The translations under genes were made by a program, and so were the position numbers. A stretch of 10,587 bases of DNA, from contig JAKAEG010000082.1 in assembly GCA_021819985.1 (NCBI GenBank), forward strand, positions 1 to 10,587, given 5' to 3'. The stretch comes from Nitrospirota bacterium (GTDB lineage Bacteria > Nitrospirota > Thermodesulfovibrionia > Thermodesulfovibrionales > JdFR-88). Of this stretch, positions 1-6,503 are shown piece by piece (the stretch's first letter is position 1; each line of letters starts with the position of its first letter). The notes below the pieces were generated by a model. That model made no database searches. It saw nothing but the letters and a program-made list of their open reading frames with translations, and was not told the DNA's origin.

Positions 1-548
1 CACCCCTTTATCAGCTCTTCTTTAAGTATTCTCAATTGTCCCCTTAAACTGCTGTCGAACATCGTGCTGCCTATCTTCACGAGCACTCCGCCAAGCACGG
101 AGGGGTCATGCACGTATTCGATCTCCACTTCCCTGCCGGTTATCTTTCCCAGCGCGGTCTTCAGCCGGTTGCCTGTGGCCTCGTCCAGACTGGCTGCCGA
201 TACCACCACAGCCTTTGCGCGGCGGGAGTAATCCATATAAAGCTCTTCCGCGGCCGCTGCAATGCCTGGAAGCAGGGCCGCGCCGTCCATATCCACCAGG
301 TATTCAAGAAATTTCCGTGTGCCTTCAGCAAAGGAAAGTTTTTTGGAGAGGAGTTCCGCAATGACGTTCTTTTTTTCCTCCGCGGAAAACTGCGGGCCCT
401 CAAGGAAACCGCGCAGCTCGGGGCTTTCCTCCATAAGCGAACTTACTGCCTTCAAGTCTCCGGACGCCTCAGCGTTCTGACGGCCCACATGGTTTAAAAA
501 TTTTCTGGCAAACTGTTTTTCGAGTTTTTTGCTCGTGTCCTTTTTCAA
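1..548 (-). CDS. atpH: F1Fo ATP synthase subunit delta (partial, C-terminus beyond left edge)
   Basis: Subunit delta joins the F1 head to the peripheral stalk (the b subunits) of the ATP synthase at the inner membrane. Reading the minus strand from a TTG at 548 gives about 182 open codons, starting MKKDTSKKLEKQFARKFL. The conserved C-terminal delta signature is present: DPSVLGG, then G-(x)4-DSSLRGQL, then LKEELIKG close to the window edge. Only the last few residues and the stop are missing. The TTG start is supported in three ways. An in-frame TAA lies only two codons upstream, so TTG is the first possible start. A GAGGG sits about 6 nt before it. The TTG also overlaps the atpF stop as TTGA, so translation is probably coupled. 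The first in-frame ATG would remove nearly 40 residues of the N-terminal helical domain. It is third in the order b'-b-delta; alpha, gamma, beta and epsilon genes are expected beyond the edge. Confidence 0.93.
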   Translation of the reverse strand, partial: MKKDTSKKLEKQFARKFLNHVGRQNAEASGDLKAVSSLMEESPELRGFLEGPQFSAEEKKNVIAELLSKKLSFAEGTRKFLEYLVDMDGAALLPGIAAAAEELYMDYSRRAKAVVVSAASLDEATGNRLKTALGKITGREVEIEYVHDPSVLGGVLVKIGSTMFDSSLRGQLRILKEELIKG

Positions 549-1141
549 CTTTTACCCTCTAACCGGGATACGGCATCCTCTATAAGTTTTTTCTGCTCCC
601 CGGGCGTCATCTTCTGCTCGAGTTTTTTCTCCGCGAGTTCCAGCGCAAGGATAACCGCTTCCTTCCTTATGGCGTCCTTGGCCTTTTTAAGCTCAAAAGA
701 TATATATGTGTCCGCGTGCTCCTCTATGTTCTGGCTCATGCGCCCGGTCTCCTTGAGTATCGCATCCCTTTCGGCCACTCCCGACTCTTTTGCGCTCTTC
801 AGGATCTGCTCGATTTCGAAGTCTTTGCTTTTGAGCTTTTCCTGTACTTCCCTGAGGGCGGCTTCGGCCGTTTCCCTGGCCTTGCGGGCGTCATCGAGTC
901 CTTTTTTGATGGCCTCGGTGCGCGCCTTAAGATAATCCGCCATCGGTTTTTTAAGGAACACGACGATTATCGTTACCAAGATGGCGAAATTGACTATCTT
1001 CCAAAGCCATGACCTCCACTCCGGCGCTTCAGGCGCCGCGCCTGCGGCAAGCGCCGAATGGGCGGTCATAAAAAGAAAGAAAGCGGCAATGGATATTTTA
1101 GTTTTCATTTTTTTCTTTTCCGGGAAAAAATTCTTCATCAT
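545..1141 (-). CDS. atpF: F1Fo ATP synthase subunit b
   Basis: This is a peripheral stalk subunit that anchors in the membrane and holds F1 static through delta. The 198-residue product has a signal-peptide-like start (about residues 12-33: MKTKIS, a hydrophobic core, then HSALAAG). Next come the WRSWLWKIVNFAILVTIIVV membrane helix and the typical FLKKPMADYLKARTEAIKKGL junction. The rest is a long charged coiled coil ending RLEGKS. It is longer than a classic b subunit (about 156 residues) because of the N-terminal extension, a form I associate with Desulfobacterota- and Nitrospirota-like lineages. The ATG at 1141 overlaps the upstream stop as ATGA, favouring coupled initiation. The Met at residue 12 (position 1108) would give a tidier signal peptide and is a real alternative start; neither has a strong Shine-Dalgarno sequence. 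Identity is firm; the start and signal cleavage are not. Confidence 0.93.
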   Translation of the reverse strand: MMKNFFPEKKKMKTKISIAAFFLFMTAHSALAAGAAPEAPEWRSWLWKIVNFAILVTIIVVFLKKPMADYLKARTEAIKKGLDDARKARETAEAALREVQEKLKSKDFEIEQILKSAKESGVAERDAILKETGRMSQNIEEHADTYISFELKKAKDAIRKEAVILALELAEKKLEQKMTPGEQKKLIEDAVSRLEGKS

Positions 1142-1560
1142 GCGCTTACCAGTTTCTCGACAATGCTTGAGGAGAATTTCTCGGCTTCACCCCTGAGCGT
1201 CTGCCGTGCTTTTTCGGCCTCGGCGGCAAGTTCGCCTTTTATTTTTTCTGTGCGCGCAAGGGCCTCTTCGTGCGCGGCGGCAAGTGCCTGTTTCTGTTTC
1301 TCAAGCCCTTCGGCCCTCAACCCCTCGAAAAGCTCCTTGCCTTTTGCCCTGGCAAGCTCGAACTCTTTTTTTATACGGGCAATATCTTCCTCTGTTTTGG
1401 CGCTCATCTGTTTTGCGCTCTCAAGGTCTCCGTTTACCTTGTCCTGCCTCTCTTTGAAGATCTTTAAAAAAGGGCGGAAGAGGATTCTGTTCATTATCCA
1501 GACCAGAGCAAGAAAATTGACGAGAAGGATAACGAAAAACTTCAACTGAAAATCCAGCAT
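1138..1560 (-). CDS. atpX: F1Fo ATP synthase subunit b' (second b-type subunit)
   Basis: This is the first gene of the minus-strand ATP synthase operon. It encodes a 140-residue protein with one N-terminal membrane helix (MLDFQLKFFVILLVNFLALV, residues 1-20 and a few more). Next comes the b-family motif RILFRPFLKIFKERQDKVNGD, in which the RPFL turn leads into the stalk helix, followed by an Ala/Glu/Lys-rich coiled coil. It differs clearly from the next gene, so the peripheral stalk is probably a b/b' heterodimer, as in cyanobacteria and Geobacter-type bacteria. The start at 1560 is chosen because AGGAGG lies 7 nt upstream. A longer reading frame from 1602 would place this ribosome site inside the gene and add residues unlike any b subunit. 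The stop overlaps the atpF start by four bases (ATGA). Assigning b' rather than b rests on gene order and shorter length. Confidence 0.92.
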   Translation of the reverse strand: MLDFQLKFFVILLVNFLALVWIMNRILFRPFLKIFKERQDKVNGDLESAKQMSAKTEEDIARIKKEFELARAKGKELFEGLRAEGLEKQKQALAAAHEEALARTEKIKGELAAEAEKARQTLRGEAEKFSSSIVEKLVSA

Positions 1561-1567
1561 TGAAATG

Positions 1568-1573
1568 CCTCCT
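1568..1573 (-). promoter_or_regulatory. Shine-Dalgarno site of atpX
   Basis: AGGAGG on the minus strand with 7 nt to the ATG at 1560. It decides the start of the b' subunit against the longer open frame beginning at 1602. Confidence 0.85.
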
Positions 1574-1600
1574 AGGAATTCAAAAACGAAAAGATTCACC

Positions 1601-1630
1601 ATACTATCAAATGCGAAAAAACGTTGTCAA
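1601..1630 (-). promoter_or_regulatory. sigma70-like promoter of the atpX-atpF-atpH operon
   Basis: On the minus strand a perfect -35 TTGACA (1630-1625) is followed, after 18 nt, by TAGTAT (1606-1601, 4 of 6 to TATAAT). The predicted transcript starts near 1594, giving a leader of about 34 nt that contains the AGGAGG site. The first 15 bases closely match the promoter in front of atpB. Prediction from sequence only. Confidence 0.55.
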
Positions 1631-1738
1631 GGCACCTATGAATGAATAAAAATTATAAATAACTTTTTGTGAAATCCTTGGATTTGCGGGATGAAGCGGA
1701 GGATAATAAAAAAGAATGGCTCATGAGGAGAGCGGCCG

Positions 1739-2902
1739 GTGAATAAAGATATATATAAAAAATTATTAGATGAACAACTGAATGAGCTGGGCCGGAAAAA
1801 GCTTTTGAGAGAGATCATGGACAGGCAGGGGCCCCAGGGGGCCGCGGTCTCCGTGAATGGAAAAACCCTCGTCAACTTCTCCTCGAACGATTACCTGGGG
1901 CTTGCGGCAAGCCCACGGCTTATCAGCGCATCGATGGCTGCCTCAAGGGATTTTGGCGCGGGGGCCGGAGCGGCAAGGCTTCTTGCCGGAGGCACGCGCC
2001 TGCATAAGGAGCTGGAGGAAAAAGCGGCCGCCTTTACCGGTCATGAAGCAGCCCTTCTGTTTAATTCAGGCTATCATGCCAATACGGGGACGATTCCAGC
2101 CCTTGCCGGCCCGGACTGCACGATCTTCAGCGACGAGCTGAACCACGCAAGCATTATAGACGGCTGCCGGTTAAGCAGGGCGAAGACGGTCATATTCCGG
2201 CACGCCGACCCGGAACATCTGGGGAGACTTCTCAAAGCAGAAAGGGCTGAAAACGAAAGGGCCCTCATTATAACGGAGTCTGTTTTCAGCATGGACGGGG
2301 ACATCGCGCCGATAGAGGATATTTTCGGTCTTTGCGAGCGTTATGGCGCGGACCTCTACGTAGATGACGCCCACGCAGTAGGGGTGCTGGGAGCGGGGCG
2401 CGGAAGCCTGGCGCATTTCGGATTAACGCCTTCCGGCCCGGCCGTCATACAAATGGGCACGTTCTCGAAGGCGCTAGGCTCTTACGGCGCATTCATCGCG
2501 GCTGACATTGGAATTATAGGATGGTTGAAAAACACTGCCCGCACGTTCATATTTTCCACGGCCCTGCCGCCTTCCGTTGCCGGGGCATCATTGGCCGCCC
2601 TTGAAATTCTTGATTCCGGAGAGGGGCTTTCATTGATGGAAAAACTCCACGCAAACAGAAATCTGCTTTATAACGGGCTTTCCAAACAGGGTTTTGATAT
2701 GGGGGATACGAAGTCGCCTGTAATACCGGTTTTCGTGGGCGGGATAGACGAGGCGGTCCTTGCCTCTAAAAGACTGCTCGATGCGGGTTTTTATGTTCCG
2801 GCCATAAGGCCCCCCACTGTGAACAGGGCAAGGCTCAGGCTCCAGGTCACAGCTGCGCACAGCGAAAGCCATATAAATTCGCTGCTTGCCGCATTGAAGT
2901 AA
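1739..2902 (+). CDS. bioF: 8-amino-7-oxononanoate synthase (biotin synthesis)
   Basis: This is a PLP enzyme of the alpha-oxoamine synthase family. BioF condenses pimeloyl-thioester with L-alanine to 8-amino-7-oxononanoate, the first ring-building step of biotin synthesis, in the cytoplasm. At 387 residues it is of normal length. Visible motifs in order are SSNDYLGL (48-55), GAGAGAARLLAGG (73-85), FNSGYHAN (108-115), DELNHASIIDG (132-142), TESVFSMDGD (179-188), VDDAHAVGVLG (208-218, Asp209/His212 near the cofactor ring) and TFSKALGSYG with the Schiff-base Lys244. The C-terminal IRPPTV...RLRL...TAAH motif is present, but the loop inside it seems about two residues shorter than usual. The start is GTG, with GAGGAG 8 nt upstream. 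Glycine C-acetyltransferase (Kbl) and serine palmitoyltransferase are relatives; the IRPPTV motif favours BioF. No other biotin gene lies nearby, and rel follows after 67 nt. Confidence 0.92.
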   Translation: MNKDIYKKLLDEQLNELGRKKLLREIMDRQGPQGAAVSVNGKTLVNFSSNDYLGLAASPRLISASMAASRDFGAGAGAARLLAGGTRLHKELEEKAAAFTGHEAALLFNSGYHANTGTIPALAGPDCTIFSDELNHASIIDGCRLSRAKTVIFRHADPEHLGRLLKAERAENERALIITESVFSMDGDIAPIEDIFGLCERYGADLYVDDAHAVGVLGAGRGSLAHFGLTPSGPAVIQMGTFSKALGSYGAFIAADIGIIGWLKNTARTFIFSTALPPSVAGASLAALEILDSGEGLSLMEKLHANRNLLYNGLSKQGFDMGDTKSPVIPVFVGGIDEAVLASKRLLDAGFYVPAIRPPTVNRARLRLQVTAAHSESHINSLLAALK

Positions 2903-2956
2903 TCCTAAGGGTGCTGAGGGAATATAAATATACAGTCCTAAACGGTCCAAAAATTC

Positions 2957-2962
2957 TATAAT
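2957..2962 (+). promoter_or_regulatory. candidate -10 element directly before rel
   Basis: A perfect TATAAT ends 7 nt before the ATG at 2970. Transcription from it would begin at or next to the start codon and give a leaderless mRNA. No convincing -35 lies 16-18 nt upstream, and the AT-rich context raises the odds of a chance match. Confidence 0.3.
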
Positions 2963-2969
2963 AATATTG

Positions 2970-5123
2970 ATGGCGGTAACAGAAGAAAAAGAGGTCAGGG
3001 GGATAGAGGACCTTCTTGAGAAGGTGCGCTCCTATAATCCGGGAGCGGACTTGGAATTCATACGTAAGGCCTATTTTTTTTCCTTTGAGGCCCATGGTGA
3101 GCAGAAACGGCAGGAGGGCTCGCCTTTCATAAAACACCCGCTTGCGGTCGCCTCCATCCTGGCCGACATGAAGATGGATACCGTGAGCATCGCCGCGGGG
3201 CTCCTGCACGACACACTCGAGGACACGCCCATAATCAAGGAAGACCTACAGAAGCGGTTCGGGTACGAGCTGGCCTTCCTCGTGGACTCGGTCACGAAAC
3301 TCGGGAAGATCCAGTTTCAGTCCAAGGAGGAGGCTCAGGCCGAGAACTTCAGAAGGATGCTCCTTTCCATGGCCGAAGACATACGGGTGATCATGATCAA
3401 ATTCGCCGACAGGCTGCATAATATGCGGACCCTCCAGTATCTGCCTCGCACCAAGAGGCTGCGCATCGCGCAGGAAACACTTGAGATATATGCGCCGCTT
3501 GCAAACCGGCTTGGTATCGGATGGCTGCGGGTGGAACTGGAAGACCTGTCATTCAGGTACCTGCTGCCAAGCCTTTATGAAGATCTTGTAAAGAAGGTCG
3601 CCTCGAGGCAGGAAGAGCAGGAAGACTACATCTCAAACCTTATCAGCATGGTAAACATCCGGCTTGCCGCGGAGGGCATCTCCGCCCAGGTCAAAGGCAG
3701 GGTCAAGCACTATTACGGCATTTATCAGAAGATGCAGAGGCAGAGGGTCACTTTTGACCAGATATATGATGTGTTGGGCCTGAGGATAATCGCCGGCACA
3801 AAGGCGGACTGCTATGCCATTTTGGGCCTTGTCCATTCCATGTGGAAGCCGATCGCGGGGAAATTCAAGGACTACATAGGCGTGCCCAAATCCAATATGT
3901 ACCAGTCGCTCCACACGTCCGTTATAGGGCCGGAGGGAAAGCGCGTCGAGTTCCAGATAAGGACCGAAGATATGAACAGGGTGGCAGAGGAGGGTATCGC
4001 GGCCCACTGGAGGTACAAGGAAAAGGGACACATCAATCCCAAGGACGACAGGTATATCGCCTGGCTGAGGAATTTCATCCAGGAGCTGCAGGGAGTGCGG
4101 CAGACGCCCAAGGAGTTCATGGACGCGGTCAAGGCGGAGGTGGTGCCGGACACCATTTATGTGTTCACCCCCAATGGGGACATAAAAGAGCTGCCGCTTG
4201 GCGCAACTCCAGTCGATTTCGCATACAGCATTCATACACAGGTGGGCCACAGGTGCGTCGGGGCCAAGGTCAACGGCCGAATGGCGCCGCTTAAATACAG
4301 GCTCAACAACGGCGACACGGTAGAGGTCCTGACACAGCAAAACCATGTGCCCTCACGGGACTGGCTCGGGTTTGTGGTGACCGAACGCGCAAAGTCCAGG
4401 GTAAAGCAGTGGATAAAGACCGAGGAGAGAAAAGAGTCCCTCGAGCTTGGCACAAAGCTCCTGGAAACGGAGATGAGGAAACGCGGACTTCATCTTCCTG
4501 CCCTTAAATCGGACCAGATGACAGAGGCGGCGCAGGCGCTTGGTTTCCAGGCTGTTGACGATATGGTAGTGGCGGTTGGCTACGGGAAACTGCCTGTAAA
4601 CCAGGCGGTAAATAAAATCGCGCCCGACAGCGCGCCCCAGGAGCAGGCCCCTGCAAAACCTGAGAAGCAGAACAAAGAGCTTGAGGAAAAGGGAATAACC
4701 ATAACAGGGATGAGCAACATCCTCTACCACGTTTCAAAATGCTGCTATCCCATCCCCGGGGACAACCTCGTCGGGTTCATCACCAGGGGCAAAGGCGTAA
4801 GCATACACAGACGAAGTTGCCCCAATCTCCCCACGCTTGCGGCGGACGAGGAAAGGCTCATCTCCGTTCAGTGGAAGACGAGCGAGGGGGCCATGAATTA
4901 CGCCCGGATAGTGGTCGACACAATAGATAAACCGGGCATCGTGGCCAATCTTTCAGCGGCCATATCCTCTTTGAATATAAACATCCATCATATGGAAGCG
5001 GTCACCAACCAGCTGCAAAAGGCAAGGATATCCTTCTTACTGGAGGTCAAAGACCGTTCCCAGCTGAACTCAGTCACCCAAAAACTCATGCAGCTTGAGG
5101 GCGTTACCAGCGTAAGAAGATAA
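2970..5123 (+). CDS. rel: bifunctional (p)ppGpp synthetase/hydrolase Rel (RelA/SpoT family)
   Basis: This cytoplasmic enzyme makes and degrades the stringent-response alarmones ppGpp and pppGpp. The 717-residue protein has the full long-RSH layout. First is an HD hydrolase domain with HDTLED at 80-85 and ADRLHNMRT near 146-154, so the hydrolase looks active. A synthetase domain follows, with YDVLGLRI, KFKD at 298-301 (the RxKD-type motif of bifunctional enzymes, with Lys in place of the first Arg), PKSNMYQSLHT and VEFQIRT. The TGS domain lies at about 391-452, a conserved Cys pair (KCCYPIPGD, 591-592) follows, and the C-terminal ACT domain is at about 643-717. Because both catalytic sites are kept, Rel/SpoT-type is favoured over RelA-only. 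ATG at 2970 is chosen; a TTG immediately before it could add one residue. No Shine-Dalgarno sequence is visible. It lies 67 nt after bioF and may be co-transcribed with it. Confidence 0.95.
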   Translation: MAVTEEKEVRGIEDLLEKVRSYNPGADLEFIRKAYFFSFEAHGEQKRQEGSPFIKHPLAVASILADMKMDTVSIAAGLLHDTLEDTPIIKEDLQKRFGYELAFLVDSVTKLGKIQFQSKEEAQAENFRRMLLSMAEDIRVIMIKFADRLHNMRTLQYLPRTKRLRIAQETLEIYAPLANRLGIGWLRVELEDLSFRYLLPSLYEDLVKKVASRQEEQEDYISNLISMVNIRLAAEGISAQVKGRVKHYYGIYQKMQRQRVTFDQIYDVLGLRIIAGTKADCYAILGLVHSMWKPIAGKFKDYIGVPKSNMYQSLHTSVIGPEGKRVEFQIRTEDMNRVAEEGIAAHWRYKEKGHINPKDDRYIAWLRNFIQELQGVRQTPKEFMDAVKAEVVPDTIYVFTPNGDIKELPLGATPVDFAYSIHTQVGHRCVGAKVNGRMAPLKYRLNNGDTVEVLTQQNHVPSRDWLGFVVTERAKSRVKQWIKTEERKESLELGTKLLETEMRKRGLHLPALKSDQMTEAAQALGFQAVDDMVVAVGYGKLPVNQAVNKIAPDSAPQEQAPAKPEKQNKELEEKGITITGMSNILYHVSKCCYPIPGDNLVGFITRGKGVSIHRRSCPNLPTLAADEERLISVQWKTSEGAMNYARIVVDTIDKPGIVANLSAAISSLNINIHHMEAVTNQLQKARISFLLEVKDRSQLNSVTQKLMQLEGVTSVRR

Positions 5124-5260
5124 ATTTTTAAATCCCCGCCCGCACTTTCTTCTTGCCTTCAGTGAGTCTGAAAAAATCTTTTTTGATAATTAAATTTTGA
5201 GAAATTCTTTTTATTTTCAAGCTGCCGTTTATCCATTTGTATAACTTATGGACCTATTCA

Positions 5261-5289
5261 TTGACAATATTTTTTGCCGGAAGTAACAT
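5261..5289 (+). promoter_or_regulatory. sigma70-like promoter of atpB-atpE
   Basis: A perfect -35 TTGACA (5261-5266), a 17-nt spacer and TAACAT (5284-5289, 4 of 6 to TATAAT) sit upstream of atpB. The predicted start of transcription is near 5296, about 34 nt before the ATG. The site shows that the a/c unit can be expressed independently of rel. Its first 15 bases match the atpX promoter at 13 positions. Confidence 0.6.
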
Positions 5290-5307
5290 AAAGCGAATTT
5301 TCCCCGG

Positions 5308-5315
5308 AAGGAGGT
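5308..5315 (+). promoter_or_regulatory. Shine-Dalgarno site of atpB with long spacing
   Basis: AAGGAGGT is a perfect match to the anti-Shine-Dalgarno sequence, but lies 14 nt before the ATG at 5330, longer than the usual 5-9 nt. There is no in-frame start codon between them. The spacing may lower initiation of subunit a relative to c, which is needed in many more copies. Confidence 0.6.
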
Positions 5316-5329
5316 CCCAGAGCAGCCGT

Positions 5330-6013
5330 ATGAATGAAGCAACGATTCTTGATCTCATTGTAAAGCAAAGTGTAATGCCTCCGTATGTATCATTTGCCTT
5401 CCTGGCTTCAGCGATACTTATAGCGGTCGGGATAATGATAAGGGTCTCGATGAAACTTGTGCCGCAAGGCATACAGAACGTGATCGAGACGATTGCCGAG
5501 GCGATGCATGTGCTCGTCATGGACAACTTGGGCCATGAGTGGGGCGGGAAATTTTTCCCTCTTATAGCCACACTTTTCATGTACATACTGGTTGGCAATT
5601 TCTTTGGACTTATACCGGGGTTCTTTTCGCCTACAGCGAACATCAATATGACGGCCTCGATGGCGGTGCCCATCTTTTTGGCAACGCATTATTACGGTTT
5701 AAGGGTTCACGGTTTTAATTATATAAAGCATTTCCTGGGGCCCATACGCTCCATACTGGCCCTGCCGCTAATGGCGCTTATGTTCGCCATTGAGGTGATA
5801 AGCCATCTTGCCAGGCCTCTGACCCTCTCGGTGAGGCTTTTTGGCAACATGATAGCAAAGCACATAATACTTATAGTCCTTGCGCTGCTTGTGCCGCTGC
5901 TGATACCGGATTTCATATTGGTGCTGGGTTTGGTAGTATCAATTGTCCAGGCCTTTGTTTTTACCCTTCTGTCAACGCTGTATCTCGCGGGCGCCGTCGA
6001 AGAGGCCCATTAG
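5330..6013 (+). CDS. atpB: F1Fo ATP synthase subunit a
   Basis: Subunit a is the membrane stator that carries the ion half-channels next to the rotating c-ring. The 227-residue protein is normal in length and strongly hydrophobic, with about five to six membrane helices. The key helix reads ARPLTLSVRLFGNMIAKHII. It contains Arg169, the invariant stator arginine equivalent to E. coli Arg210. The final helix holds QAFVFTLLSTLYL with the conserved Gln207. SPTANINMT at 100-108 is the usual SPT-A-N motif of this family. The start is the first ATG after the Shine-Dalgarno site at 5308-5315. The frame stays open upstream to a TTG at 5237, but that extension would run through the promoter. Subunit c follows after 42 nt. 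The usual upstream partner atpI is absent. Confidence 0.95.
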   Translation: MNEATILDLIVKQSVMPPYVSFAFLASAILIAVGIMIRVSMKLVPQGIQNVIETIAEAMHVLVMDNLGHEWGGKFFPLIATLFMYILVGNFFGLIPGFFSPTANINMTASMAVPIFLATHYYGLRVHGFNYIKHFLGPIRSILALPLMALMFAIEVISHLARPLTLSVRLFGNMIAKHIILIVLALLVPLLIPDFILVLGLVVSIVQAFVFTLLSTLYLAGAVEEAH

Positions 6014-6042
6014 AAATTTTTTTAAAAAATTTTCAATATAGA

Positions 6043-6049
6043 AAGGAGG
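6043..6049 (+). promoter_or_regulatory. strong Shine-Dalgarno site of atpE
   Basis: AAGGAGG with an optimal 6 nt to the ATG at 6056. It is preceded by an A/T inverted repeat (6014-6033, AAATTTTTTT then AAAAAATTTT) just after the atpB stop. The contrast with the 14-nt spacing of atpB fits the high copy number of subunit c. Confidence 0.7.
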
Positions 6050-6055
6050 AAATTC

Positions 6056-6418
6056 ATGAAGAAAAAACTTTTGACCGTGCTCCTTCTTGCTTCCGCGCTG
6101 CTCTTATTGGCGGCTCCGGCCGTCTTCGGAGCTGATGCCGCCGCCGCTGCGGCCCCGGCCGCCGCTGCAAGCAAGATAAGCTACTATGCTTTTGCTGTGC
6201 TCGGGTGCGCCATAGGCATAGGGCTTGCTGCTCTCGGGACCGGCATCGGGCAGGGACATGGCTTGAGAGGTGCATGCGAAGGTGTTGCCAGAAACCCTGG
6301 CGCATCGGGAAAAATCATGACGACCCTCATCCTTGGCCTGGCCATGATCGAGTCGCTGGCGATTTACGCGCTGGTCGTTGTCCTCATCGTCTTTTACGCA
6401 AACCCGTTCAAACTGTAA
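6056..6418 (+). CDS. atpE: F1Fo ATP synthase subunit c, with N-terminal signal peptide and Na+-type ligand set
   Basis: Subunit c forms the rotating ion-carrying ring of Fo. The 120-residue product is longer than usual (about 75-90) because of an N-terminal signal-like segment (MKKKLLTVLLLASALLLLAA to about residue 25) and an Ala/Pro-rich linker. The hairpin follows: a first helix with a Gly-rich GTGIGQGHG run, the polar loop RGACEGVARNPGASGK, and a second helix with the ion-binding Glu99 in LAMIESLAIY. Gln66, Glu99, Ser100 and Tyr104 line up with Gln32, Glu65, Ser66 and Tyr70 of the Ilyobacter tartaricus Na+ c-ring, with the same 33-residue Gln-Glu spacing. Thr67 of that ring is Leu here. 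This suggests, but does not prove, sodium coupling. It is the last gene of its unit and is followed by a strong terminator. Confidence 0.95.
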   Translation: MKKKLLTVLLLASALLLLAAPAVFGADAAAAAAPAAAASKISYYAFAVLGCAIGIGLAALGTGIGQGHGLRGACEGVARNPGASGKIMTTLILGLAMIESLAIYALVVVLIVFYANPFKL

Positions 6419-6444
6419 GACAGAAAAACTCCAAAAAACGGAAT

Positions 6445-6476
6445 AAAAAAGGGCCCTCGGGGCCCTTTTTTATTTT
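6445..6476 (+). terminator. intrinsic terminator after atpE
   Basis: A perfect stem GGGCCC / GGGCCC with a TCG loop (6451-6465) is flanked by six A on the left and six T on the right, then ATTTT. The A and T runs make it usable from both strands. It may therefore also end the convergent glycosyltransferase gene, whose stop is at 6504. Confidence 0.9.
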
Positions 6477-6503
6477 GGATTTCAGGGGTCGTGTGGGCTC
6501 TTA

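Noticed and set aside
1138..1602. Longer b' subunit starting at 1602
   Set aside because: It would place the AGGAGG site at 1568-1573 inside the gene, reach into the -10 element at 1601-1606, and add 14 residues not typical of b subunits. The ATG at 1560 has ideal spacing.
1624..1659. Promoter for bioF using TTGTCA at 1624 on the plus strand
   Set aside because: The best -10-like sequence (TATAAA at 1654) is 24 nt away and the one at correct spacing (TAAAAA) is weak. The TTGTCA is largely the reverse of the atpX -35.
3633..4346. 237-codon open frame on the minus strand within rel
   Set aside because: It lies wholly opposite the well-conserved synthetase and TGS regions of rel, has no recognisable domain, and is best explained by codon bias of the sense gene.
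5124..5260. Search for an intrinsic terminator after rel and for atpI before atpB
   Set aside because: Only AT-rich DNA with A- and T-runs (such as 5172-5186) and no GC stem or coding frame was seen, so neither is called.
5237..6013. Longer subunit a starting at TTG 5237
   Set aside because: The extension would run through the TTGACA/TAACAT promoter and the Shine-Dalgarno site. The ATG at 5330 gives a normal-length AtpB.
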